From NCBI GenBank assembly GCA_031553415.1, contig JAVBLO010000103.1, positions 1 to 30,082 of the forward strand: a stretch of DNA of 30,082 nt, in the 5' to 3' direction. This DNA is from JAIRVZ01 sp031553415 (lineage in GTDB: Bacteria > Bacteroidota > Bacteroidia > Bacteroidales > Azobacteroidaceae). Under the pieces are notes generated by a model. That model ran no database searches. It was not told the DNA's origin and saw only the letters and a list, made by a program, of their open reading frames with translations. A program made the translations under genes and the position numbers. Below are positions 1 to 7,746 of this stretch, piece after piece (position 1 is the stretch's first letter; every line of letters starts with the position of its first letter).

Positions 1-100
1 AAAGGGGAGTAAAATAAGTATCAAATAGATATTTGAATGCCAATTCATCTCCTTTTCTGATTAGGTTTAACAAAATTATATCATCTTGTTTCTCTTTCAT
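1..100 (-). CDS. RNA polymerase ECF sigma factor, N-terminal fragment (runs off the window)
   Basis: The start codon is at 98-100 and the frame stays open to the window edge, giving 33 residues that begin MKEKQDDIILLNLIRKGDE and continue with AFKYLFDTYFTPL. This matches the start of Bacteroidota ECF sigma factors (an acidic N-terminus, then L-x-x-G/D-E-x-A-F-x-x-L-F-D-x-Y of region 2) and resembles the start of the complete sigma factor at 26744-27337. A TACATTTG box (minus strand, 123-130), the Bacteroidota -7 consensus TAnnTTTG, lies about 23 bases upstream and would give a short leader. It sits just beyond the terminator of the PUL operon, so it probably heads another sigma/anti-sigma/SusCD cluster. 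Only the N-terminus is visible, so the family call rests on one region. Confidence 0.75.
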   Translation of the reverse strand, partial: MKEKQDDIILLNLIRKGDELAFKYLFDTYFTPL

Positions 101-279
101 ACTGGAAGAAATTCCGATTTTACAAATGTACATGATAATTTCTGAATGTCATGCAGATAGTTAAAATATCTTGGACGTATTTTATGGTTTTTGGTTTCCT
201 TCAACCATTCGATTGTTCTAAGGAAGTGTGATGGTACCACTCCTAAGGCGGCAACTTTGGCTCCTGTTTGTTCATTCAA
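97..279 (-). CDS. Small hypothetical ORF overlapping the second sigma gene start
   Basis: This is a 60-codon open frame that needs a TTG start at 277-279; no in-frame ATG is available and an in-frame TAA lies at 295-297. Its TGA (97-99) overlaps the sigma factor ATG in an ATGA arrangement, which would permit translational coupling. The predicted protein is basic and aromatic in its second half (RPRYFNYLHDIQ) with no signal peptide or recognised domain. The putative sigma promoter lies inside it. It may be a chance frame, a decayed C-terminal gene fragment, or a small coupled protein. I do not recognise it. Confidence 0.2.
   Translation of the reverse strand: MNEQTGAKVAALGVVPSHFLRTIEWLKETKNHKIRPRYFNYLHDIQKLSCTFVKSEFLPV
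123..130 (-). promoter_or_regulatory. Putative -7 promoter box of the second ECF sigma gene
   Basis: The minus strand reads TACATTTG, a full match to the Bacteroidota -7 consensus TAnnTTTG, 22 bases before the ATG at 98-100. I see no clear TTTG -33 box at the expected distance, so support is partial. Confidence 0.4.
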
Positions 280-331
280 AAATTTAACAGACTCTTACAT
301 TAAAAACAGAAGTGTTCAATACCAGGCAAAC

Positions 332-361
332 TAAAAAATCCTGCCATTTCTGACAGGATTT
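332..361 (-). terminator. Rho-independent terminator of the PUL operon
   Basis: A perfect 8-bp stem (336-343 paired with 354-361, AAATCCTG/CAGGATTT) encloses a 10-base loop. On the minus strand the stem runs straight into TTTTTT. It lies about 33 bases beyond the stop of the last operon gene and is the clearest intrinsic terminator in the window. Confidence 0.8.
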
Positions 362-394
362 CGTTTTTGTTGTTTGTCTCAGTTGGATAAAAAA

Positions 395-1369
395 CTATAA
401 ATGAATCTTTTTTGTCAATGGCAATACATTTTCACCTGATAGTTTCAATACATACACACCATTTTGGATTGATTCGGGAAGTGTGATTTGTTGTCCGGCA
501 TCCTTTAATCTGAAAATTTCTTTTCCTGTTAAATCAAATAAAGAGCAGTCAGAATAAACAGTTGTTCCAGAAACGGATAGTGTTTTTCCAGATATTGAAA
601 CAGACACATCGTTTTTCGTTCTTTGAATGGAAGTAGGACCATTGGGGCCATCATCTTCTTCATCTTCTTCCTCAACAATTTTCTCAACTTTTATTTTGAA
701 AATAGAAATGTAACGATTCTCTGTTTTAGTCTTACTAATTCGCAGTTTAACCGGATTTTCAGAAGTAAAATCGTAAGTTAAAACATAATCTATGGTGGTC
801 ATTTTCGTACCAGCTCCATCAAAATTAGTATATTGAGGCATAGATTTTGTTTCTACTGTTGTCCATTTTTTCGTACCAGAATCATATTTATCCAAATTAA
901 CAGCGGTAGCAAGTTTATCATTCCTGTTCCTTACATGGAGAGTTATTTTTTTAACATTCTCCAATTCCGGTAATTCAAGACTTGCATCCTTATCCTGTTC
1001 ACTGTTAAGCCTTAAAAGATATTGCGATGTAATGTCTTCATCTATTGACGGAAGAATGCCCGGATTAGCGCCACCATCACGTTCCTCTGTATCGGGAAAG
1101 AAATAATACTGACAGTTACTGCATTTAAATGTAATATTATCAGGTGAAACTACTTCGTCGTTTATGGCAAAATTTCCGTTAGCAGGACCTTCTGGAAATG
1201 TTTTTTGTTTAGCGGCGTTTTCTGGTTTAGCATTCCAGATAGCGACATAAGTACTCATTACTGTTTGCCATTCCGTAGATGTGAAATTCTCATTGATCCA
1301 ATATTCTTGTGCAAATGTTGTAACTGCCACAAAAGCGAGCATTACGATAGAAAATAAAATTCTTTTCAT
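395..1369 (-). CDS. Secreted module protein with T9SS type-A sorting domain
   Basis: The protein has 324 residues. Residues 1-20 are a Sec signal peptide (MKRILFSIVMLAFVAVTTFA, then QE). Residues 22-231 form a beta-rich module containing KITLHVRNRN near 141 and a C-terminal NPVKLRIS...RYISIFKIKVE motif. The same hallmarks occur in the middle module of the sulfatase encoded next door (1420-4110, residues 466-634), so the two share an accessory module, probably carbohydrate-binding. An acidic linker (EEEDEEDD, 233-240) leads to a T9SS sorting domain of about 70 residues ending in GVYVLKLSG and KKIHL. A KCSNC pair (C83, C86) is unexplained. No catalytic domain is visible. It is the last gene of the operon, 50 bases after the sulfatase and directly before a terminator. 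A cell-surface glycan-binding role is inference. Confidence 0.8.
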   Translation of the reverse strand: MKRILFSIVMLAFVAVTTFAQEYWINENFTSTEWQTVMSTYVAIWNAKPENAAKQKTFPEGPANGNFAINDEVVSPDNITFKCSNCQYYFFPDTEERDGGANPGILPSIDEDITSQYLLRLNSEQDKDASLELPELENVKKITLHVRNRNDKLATAVNLDKYDSGTKKWTTVETKSMPQYTNFDGAGTKMTTIDYVLTYDFTSENPVKLRISKTKTENRYISIFKIKVEKIVEEEDEEDDGPNGPTSIQRTKNDVSVSISGKTLSVSGTTVYSDCSLFDLTGKEIFRLKDAGQQITLPESIQNGVYVLKLSGENVLPLTKKIHL

Positions 1370-1419
1370 AAAAATAATAAATTAGATGTTAGTAGTATAT
1401 TAAGTTATTTATAAATGAT

Positions 1420-4110
1420 TTAACGTAGCACTTTTATTGATTTATTGCCTGTTGCGGATTCAAAAGTCACCACAAATACATTGCCCGGGAAATTAAAACT
1501 AACAATGCCGTCTTCTGTGAGTTCTTTCTTTGCCAACGGTTTCCCAAGTAGATCATAAATCGTTACCGAAATCTTCCCGTTTACATTTTTGACATATAAA
1601 TCACCATTTATCAGGTAGCAATTGAGGTCATTTCCTGCGAATTGAATAGGAAATAAAGATGTTGCATTTTTAGCAGAACCATATAGCCAAACATTATTGA
1701 TAATCCAATAATCAAATTGTGCGGCTGTTCCATGGCGTGAATTATAAGCATACAAGCGGAAAGTAATTGGTTGTGATGAACTTAAATTCTGAAAATTGAC
1801 AACACTTGTTGTCAGGTTATCATTTGAACCATCCGGATTAAAAGATAATTCCTCCGAAAATGTGAAAGATTCCTTGTTATTTGTTGAGTAAGCAACTTTC
1901 GTATTGATAGGACCTAATGTATTCGGGTTGTTGGGCTTATGTTCTATACGCACTTTATCTATTTCAACATTAATGTCGTTTTTCGGAGTTATGGTAAACT
2001 CTAAATATGTATTTTCATCCAATGAACCGGTTGGCCAATTGTAAGGGCGATAATATCCCTTGCCTGTATTATAATCGTAACCAAGATTCGACCTGGGAGT
2101 TAACGGGCTCATCTCAACATGGCTGTTTACTTCTGAAGCTTCGAAAGATGTTGTTCCGGTAGGTAAATCAAAAACGCCTAATTTTTCACTTTCCGGTGGT
2201 ACTCCGCTAAATGGTTCCAATATAACCTTGTAAATCTGTACATACCGGTTGCCGCGGTTAATACGCAATTTTATCGGATCCTGGGAGTCAATATTGAAAG
2301 AAAGTTCTTCATCTAATGTTGTGTAGCTATTGTTAGCTTTTACCCGGAATGTTTTTATAGGTTTCCATGTGAAAGTGATTGTATCGTATGCTTCTACCGT
2401 GATATCATCGAAATTAGTCGTATTCATATTCCGCGCGTGCAACGTGATTTTACCGGCATTTTCAACTATAGGAAATTCGAAAAAGCTTCCCAATACATTG
2501 TTCAATCTGAAAGCATACTTATGGCCTGTTCCTCCATTCAGACATATCTTTCCTTGCAAATCGGCATCTAAATAAACAATATGTCCGCTAATAGCAAATC
2601 CGTTTACATCTTCTTCTGCAATTTTTATGTTTTGACCTATACTACCAGGAAGTGAACTGCTGGCAGATAACGCACTTGTCCAGCGTGGAGAAGAAAAATC
2701 TTCATTGAAATTGCCTTGAACAACAGGTTTACCAGGGGCATAAGGACTGTCCATGATGGCTCCCCTGTCTCCTTTAGATTCCATCCATGTTTTCAATACG
2801 TTTTTCAGATTGCTTATACGCTCGGCATGTTGTGCATCTCCGACCAAATTCGTCAGTTCGAAAATATCGTTTTCAACATCATAAAATTCAAATTCAGGAC
2901 GATTTTCATACCTGTTTACGATAAAACGGGCATGGTCGCTGTCTACGGCTTTCCATGATAAATAATAGGCTGCATTTTGATTCGCTACCACCGAATATGT
3001 TTTGTGCGGTGTAAGGTTCCAAACCAATTTGTACTTACCATCGCTTACCGAACGTATCGGATAACCATCATCTCCGGCAGGAAGATTATTATGTACACAG
3101 AAAACATAATCCAGGTGTTCGTCGGTATTTCCCATCAAAAGGTTTTTCATGCTTTTGCCATCTATTACAGAAGGGACTGTACCTCCGGCAAGATCAATAA
3201 GCGTGGGAGTGATGTCTTCATATTGTACCAGCGCTGAAGTTTCACGTCCGGCTGCAATTTTCCCTTTCCAGTAAGCAACCATTGCCGATTTTGTTCCCGG
3301 ATTCCATACCGTCCATTTTGCACCCGCATGTTTTGTTCCTTGTTCTGAAACGAATATAATCAGTGTGTTATCAAACTGGTTTTTATCTTTCAAAACTTGC
3401 ACAACATCGCCTACTTCTTGATCCAACAGGTCAACTTCGTGCAGATAATTCATGTATTCTTCCCTTGTTTCCGGCGTATCTACCCAATAAGGAGGTAATT
3501 CTAATTGGGCAGCATTATAGGTATTTGGATTACGTGGTTTACCTGTCCATGGAGCATGTGGATTGATTGAAGCGACAACCAGGCAGAAAGGCTGAGTGTT
3601 GCTGCGTCCGATAAATTCGGTTACTCCATCCAAGGTATAACTTGTATCTTCTCCGTTACAATTTTTTTTGAATCCTTTTACTTCTTCAAAAGGGAAACAT
3701 TCATCAGGACGAATGTGGGTTTTTCCGCTCAGCCCAACTCTGTATCCAAGATCTCCCAGGTAATGCGGGATACTTTTTGTTCCCGGTTTAACATGCGTTA
3801 TGGTTCCGTTAGGGTAGCCGCCATGTTTCACAGAATAAATACCTGTATACAAAGACATGCGCGTAGGGGCACTCATTGAATTGGAATTGAAGGCATTGTT
3901 AAATTTAAGTCCTTCTTGTGCCAATTTATCGATATTGGGTGTTCTGTGGTTTTGAGAACCAAAACAACCGATATCGTAATAAGAGCAATCATCAGCGATG
4001 ACGATCAAAACATTGGGCTTCTCTTGTGCAGCCACTTTTTCCGGTTGCGCGAGCGAAAGTAAAGCAAGCGACGATGCCGGATAAATTAAATTTGTAAATT
4101 TCATATTCAT
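1420..4110 (-). CDS. Family S1 sulfatase (serine type) with two accessory modules and a T9SS tail
   Basis: The protein has 896 residues. A signal peptide of about 29 residues is followed by the sulfatase domain (about 32-455): metal-binding DD at 40-41, and the formylglycine motif S80-A-P-T-R84 followed by SLYTG, so it is serine-type and would need an anaerobic sulfatase-maturating enzyme. The usual C-terminal DN/DH metal pair is replaced by VSEQG, followed by AKWT, a variation found in some S1 subfamilies. Residues 466-634 match the module of the 395-1369 protein (KITLHARNMN; DPIKLRIN; RYVQIYKVILE). Residues 644-811 match a module of the beta-helix protein (LGVFDLP; RPYNWPTG; YLEFTITP). A T9SS sorting domain occupies about 818-896. 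It should remove sulfate from an extracellular glycan; the exact ester position cannot be read from sequence. The start could also be Met3. Confidence 0.92.
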   Translation of the reverse strand: MNMKFTNLIYPASSLALLSLAQPEKVAAQEKPNVLIVIADDCSYYDIGCFGSQNHRTPNIDKLAQEGLKFNNAFNSNSMSAPTRMSLYTGIYSVKHGGYPNGTITHVKPGTKSIPHYLGDLGYRVGLSGKTHIRPDECFPFEEVKGFKKNCNGEDTSYTLDGVTEFIGRSNTQPFCLVVASINPHAPWTGKPRNPNTYNAAQLELPPYWVDTPETREEYMNYLHEVDLLDQEVGDVVQVLKDKNQFDNTLIIFVSEQGTKHAGAKWTVWNPGTKSAMVAYWKGKIAAGRETSALVQYEDITPTLIDLAGGTVPSVIDGKSMKNLLMGNTDEHLDYVFCVHNNLPAGDDGYPIRSVSDGKYKLVWNLTPHKTYSVVANQNAAYYLSWKAVDSDHARFIVNRYENRPEFEFYDVENDIFELTNLVGDAQHAERISNLKNVLKTWMESKGDRGAIMDSPYAPGKPVVQGNFNEDFSSPRWTSALSASSSLPGSIGQNIKIAEEDVNGFAISGHIVYLDADLQGKICLNGGTGHKYAFRLNNVLGSFFEFPIVENAGKITLHARNMNTTNFDDITVEAYDTITFTWKPIKTFRVKANNSYTTLDEELSFNIDSQDPIKLRINRGNRYVQIYKVILEPFSGVPPESEKLGVFDLPTGTTSFEASEVNSHVEMSPLTPRSNLGYDYNTGKGYYRPYNWPTGSLDENTYLEFTITPKNDINVEIDKVRIEHKPNNPNTLGPINTKVAYSTNNKESFTFSEELSFNPDGSNDNLTTSVVNFQNLSSSQPITFRLYAYNSRHGTAAQFDYWIINNVWLYGSAKNATSLFPIQFAGNDLNCYLINGDLYVKNVNGKISVTIYDLLGKPLAKKELTEDGIVSFNFPGNVFVVTFESATGNKSIKVLR

Positions 4111-4174
4111 ACTTATATATTAGAGGTTTTATTGTATTAGTGTGTGCTTATGAGTGTGTATGGTTCTCGTCTCG

Positions 4175-6145
4175 TTATAAATTCATTATCTTAAATACCT
4201 TTTCGTTGTTTTCCGATTTAAGTTTGATAATAAGCACTGTTTTTTGGTTGTTCAATGAAATGCTTTCATCAGACATAAGGTATTTTTCTGTAATCAGCTT
4301 ACCCATAAAATCATAAACTGTAATTTTAGTTTTTTCCGTTATACCTTTTACATACAACTTTCCATCCGACAGCATGCAAGTAGGGTAGGAGTTATTGCCT
4401 ATTTGTTTTTCCTGTGTAGGAGGTATGCTTGTTTTTCCAAACAGCTCGATTTTATCAATAATCCAAAAATCTTTTTGAGCTTCTGTTCCGTGAAGTGATT
4501 CATAGGCATACATCCTGAACTTTAAGGGAGCTTTTGAACTTAAATTTTTTGATTCAACACTGGATGTAACGAGTTCCGTTCTGTTAGTGAATGTGATTTC
4601 CGGCAAATCTGTAAAATCTCCATCTCCAATAGAATAAGAAACCAGAACTTTTGAAGGTCCCAAAATGTTTGTATTCGGTTTATGTGTAATTTTAACCTTT
4701 TCTACATCTACATTAATACCTGGATTTGGAGTTATGGTGAACTCTAAATATTTGCTGTCGTCTTTTGCTCCTGTTGGCCAACCATACGGACGAAAATAAC
4801 CAGTTGTAGAATTGTAGTCATAAATCAAATTACTGGTATAGGATAAAGCGCTCATTTGAATATTCGGATCTACATCAGTTGCTTCAAGTGATGCAGTCGT
4901 TTTAGGAAAATCAAAAGTTCCCAATTTCTTTTCTTCAGTCGATGCAGATGCGCGTGGAGTAGGTGAACCATCTATAATGATTTCGTCGAAATAGATGTCG
5001 ATGTTTTCTGCTAACCTGGAAGCGGGACTTTGGTTTACAAAATCAGGCTTTATCTCAATGTAGCAGTAACCTCCTGTTTTTGGAATTTCGAAAACCAAGT
5101 CTTGCCATCCGTTTACTGTTGTCTGGGCATCAGATAAAATTTCTCCTGAATTTGCTGTCGGACTGGCGTGACGGTCTTTTAGTTGTATACATACCCGCGA
5201 AGCGATTGGCTTGTAAACCATGATATGCAAATAACGCGGTACAACTTCTACCTGATGCAAAGGAAATTCAAACCAGGCATAAGACCACCAGTTACCTGAT
5301 TTAAGCCGTGTTAATTTTCCTACTTTACTTGTGTTGTTTACTGCTGAGACATCGGGATTGTTAACTATCGAAAAATATGTACTATTTTCGACGTATGCAC
5401 CGGATTCATTTCCGTTCGTGCCTTTTTTGCCTGTAAATCCGGACTCAAAATCGCTTATTACAAAAGTTGTATTAAAAATATTGTCTTCCGTATTATTGGC
5501 AATGGTATTGTTGCCTGTTTCTTTGAATGTTGCGTTGGGAGTGTTGAAAATTCCTCCGGCATAATTGAATGCATAGTTGTTCCGGATGGTTGTGTTTTCA
5601 ATGGTCAGATTGCCTTCGTTGTAGATAGCTCCTCCATTCAATGCAACATTGTTTTCCAATATACAGTCTTTTACCTTTAAAACACTGAAGTTCCTGATTC
5701 CTCCGCCTACTCCTGTGGGCATAATTTCAGATATGGGAGCAGCACCGTTACGAATAGTGATATCTGAAATAAGAGATTCGAAAACTGTTTTTGCACAATC
5801 TTCGGATGGCATGTTGTAAAATACGGAATAAGAGAATACAGAACTTATATCTTTGATCATGTTTTCCGAAGCCTGAATAATGGTTTTTTCAGCACCGGCT
5901 CCAATAACCGAAATACTTTTATTTCCCCATTCCAATGTTTTGTTCACGGTAAAAACTCCCTCTCCAATCCGGATAATATCATTGCTTTTCAGATGCAGGA
6001 ATGCTTTCTCGACAGTCAAAAAAGCGTCCGTTTGTGATAAACCGCTATTCAAATCGCTTCCGCTTTTATCCACATAAAGTGTACGGGCTGAGGCGAAATG
6101 ACAGAAGAAAAGAAGCAATATGCTTATGTATATATTCTTGTTCAT
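4175..6145 (-). CDS. Parallel beta-helix protein with the repeated WW module and a T9SS tail
   Basis: The protein has 656 residues. A signal peptide (1-20) is followed by a right-handed beta-helix of about 200 residues (21-225). It opens with LYVDKSGSDLNSGLS, typical of pectate-lyase-like and DUF1565-type helices, and has GGAIYNEGNLTIENTTIRNN coils. Residues 229-398 are one copy of the operon's repeated WW module (DFESGF; GTNGN; GNWWSYAWFEF; IKPDFVNQ; NIDIYFDEI). Residues 408-570 match the third module of the neighbouring sulfatase (LGTFDFP; RPYGWPTG; YLEFTITP). A T9SS sorting domain fills about 583-656. The helix is short compared with most lyases or hydrolases of this fold, and I cannot point to catalytic residues, so it may be a lyase, a hydrolase or only a binding scaffold. 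It lies in the operon between two sulfatase genes. Confidence 0.82.
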   Translation of the reverse strand: MNKNIYISILLLFFCHFASARTLYVDKSGSDLNSGLSQTDAFLTVEKAFLHLKSNDIIRIGEGVFTVNKTLEWGNKSISVIGAGAEKTIIQASENMIKDISSVFSYSVFYNMPSEDCAKTVFESLISDITIRNGAAPISEIMPTGVGGGIRNFSVLKVKDCILENNVALNGGAIYNEGNLTIENTTIRNNYAFNYAGGIFNTPNATFKETGNNTIANNTEDNIFNTTFVISDFESGFTGKKGTNGNESGAYVENSTYFSIVNNPDVSAVNNTSKVGKLTRLKSGNWWSYAWFEFPLHQVEVVPRYLHIMVYKPIASRVCIQLKDRHASPTANSGEILSDAQTTVNGWQDLVFEIPKTGGYCYIEIKPDFVNQSPASRLAENIDIYFDEIIIDGSPTPRASASTEEKKLGTFDFPKTTASLEATDVDPNIQMSALSYTSNLIYDYNSTTGYFRPYGWPTGAKDDSKYLEFTITPNPGINVDVEKVKITHKPNTNILGPSKVLVSYSIGDGDFTDLPEITFTNRTELVTSSVESKNLSSKAPLKFRMYAYESLHGTEAQKDFWIIDKIELFGKTSIPPTQEKQIGNNSYPTCMLSDGKLYVKGITEKTKITVYDFMGKLITEKYLMSDESISLNNQKTVLIIKLKSENNEKVFKIMNL

Positions 6146-6156
6146 AACAGTTATAT

Positions 6157-7728
6157 TTATTCATTATTATTGATGGTAAACGGATATCTTTCGAATTTGC
6201 AGAGTCCGGCTTGCATTCTCGGATCTCCTGTTTCTATTAAAACAGCATCTAATTTACCGGATAGTTCTTTCTTTATTTGGCTATATGAAGGATCATCGGC
6301 CAGGTTAATCATCTCATCCTCATCATTACTTAATTTATATAGCTCTTCATAAGGCCTTTTGCCTAAGCCTAATTGTATCTGGGCTTGATAAAGTTCATTG
6401 CAGAAATTGTTTATGTACCAATTCTTTGTGGGACCACCATCAAGGTCGGGAAATTTGTTGCTAAGCGTGCCCGCCGGCCATCTTTCGGGCGCAAAATTCC
6501 GGATGTATTTATAGTCAGCTGTGGTAATAGCTCTGCGTGGATAAGGAAGATTACCGTCGCGTGCAGAAGCAACATGGCGCTCAATACCCGTAACGACAAA
6601 GGTACGGTCCGATTCTATCTGTCCGCTTCCTTCCGCTTTCAATATCGGAACCAGGCTTTTTCCTGTCATAACTGCCGGAGGAGTTACACCTCCCAATTCC
6701 AGGAATGTAGGAGCAAGGTCCATTAAATTGACAAAGTCATCTATTACACGACCGCTACCAACCATTGCAGGATACCGTACAACCAAAGGTACATGTGTAC
6801 CCATGTTATACAAATTACATTTGCCACGCGGAAAGCCCGGTATTCCATGATCTCCACTTACAATGATAACAGTGTTTTCCAATTCTCCTATCTCTTCCAG
6901 TTTTTGAATAATTAATCCTAATGCATGGTCAAAGGCCTGTACTTCACCTAAATAATCTGCAAAATCTTCCCTGATTTCAGGAACATCCGGCAGAGATTTG
7001 GGCATTTTACCTTTTAAATCATCAGGGTTTATACCCCAGAGTTTTTTCCCTGAACCTTTTTCCCATTGGCGATGTGTATTCCATGGTCCCCACCAATAAC
7101 AAAAGGGTGTATCGGCATTCGGACGGGCATTTAAAAATTCCTGAAAGTTTCCTAAAACCTGATTATACAAGCGTTGCTTCTCGGCTTCTATTTCGGCAGG
7201 GGTTGTTTTTGCCAGGACTGTTTGGGAAAAAAGGCAAAAATCGGTGCCATACGATTCGAATTTATTTTTTGCGCCTCCATAAGGTGCATTTGCCGGTGTC
7301 CCGGGTGACCAAACTTTATATGTTCGTCCGATATGGTAACCATTTTGTTGTAATATAAGTGGATAGGATGGAATTTTATCGTCCCATACTGCCCCTTGGA
7401 GAATGGCGCCCCGGTCGGTTCGCCAAAAGTATTGTCCAGATAGCAAAGCGCTCCGGCATGGTGTTGAGGAAGGAGCACAAACATGAGCATTCATAAATAG
7501 GGCGCCTTCACGTGCAAGCCGGTCTATATTTGGTGTTTTGACAACAGAAGAAGGAGTATTTCCTCCTTCGATCTCATGATATATGCTTTGATAACGGGCT
7601 AAATCATCTCCGAATGCGAAAAGTATATTAGGGCGTTCTTTAGCGTTTGAATTTCCTGTTCCGAGTGCTAAGGATAAAGCTGAAAAGCCGATACTTTTTA
7701 TAAAAAAATAATTGTTTTTCATATACAA
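6157..7728 (-). CDS. Family S1 sulfatase (serine type) without a sorting domain
   Basis: The protein has 523 residues with a signal peptide of about 29 residues (ending GNSNA before KERPN). Metal-binding DD is at 41-42; the active-site motif is S88-T-P-C-R92 followed by SALLSG, so the formylglycine would come from serine. The second metal motif is VSGDHG, followed by GKCNLYNMGTHVPL with the expected lysine and histidine. It ends near residue 523 with no linker, accessory module or T9SS tail, unlike the other three sulfatases here, so it is probably periplasmic and acts on oligosaccharides imported by SusC. The overall shape resembles sulfamidase/exo-sulfatase-like S1 members, but I would not name a substrate. 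Start at Met1 or Met3. It is separated from its neighbours by only 11 and 18 bases. Confidence 0.92.
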   Translation of the reverse strand: MYMKNNYFFIKSIGFSALSLALGTGNSNAKERPNILFAFGDDLARYQSIYHEIEGGNTPSSVVKTPNIDRLAREGALFMNAHVCAPSSTPCRSALLSGQYFWRTDRGAILQGAVWDDKIPSYPLILQQNGYHIGRTYKVWSPGTPANAPYGGAKNKFESYGTDFCLFSQTVLAKTTPAEIEAEKQRLYNQVLGNFQEFLNARPNADTPFCYWWGPWNTHRQWEKGSGKKLWGINPDDLKGKMPKSLPDVPEIREDFADYLGEVQAFDHALGLIIQKLEEIGELENTVIIVSGDHGIPGFPRGKCNLYNMGTHVPLVVRYPAMVGSGRVIDDFVNLMDLAPTFLELGGVTPPAVMTGKSLVPILKAEGSGQIESDRTFVVTGIERHVASARDGNLPYPRRAITTADYKYIRNFAPERWPAGTLSNKFPDLDGGPTKNWYINNFCNELYQAQIQLGLGKRPYEELYKLSNDEDEMINLADDPSYSQIKKELSGKLDAVLIETGDPRMQAGLCKFERYPFTINNNE

Positions 7729-7746
7729 TATTATTATTTAGAATCA

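Noticed and set aside
2330..3566. Plus-strand open frames inside the sulfatase gene
   Set aside because: They lie opposite a strongly conserved gene, lack recognisable domains or signals, and are typical antisense shadows. The same holds for the other plus-strand frames in the window.
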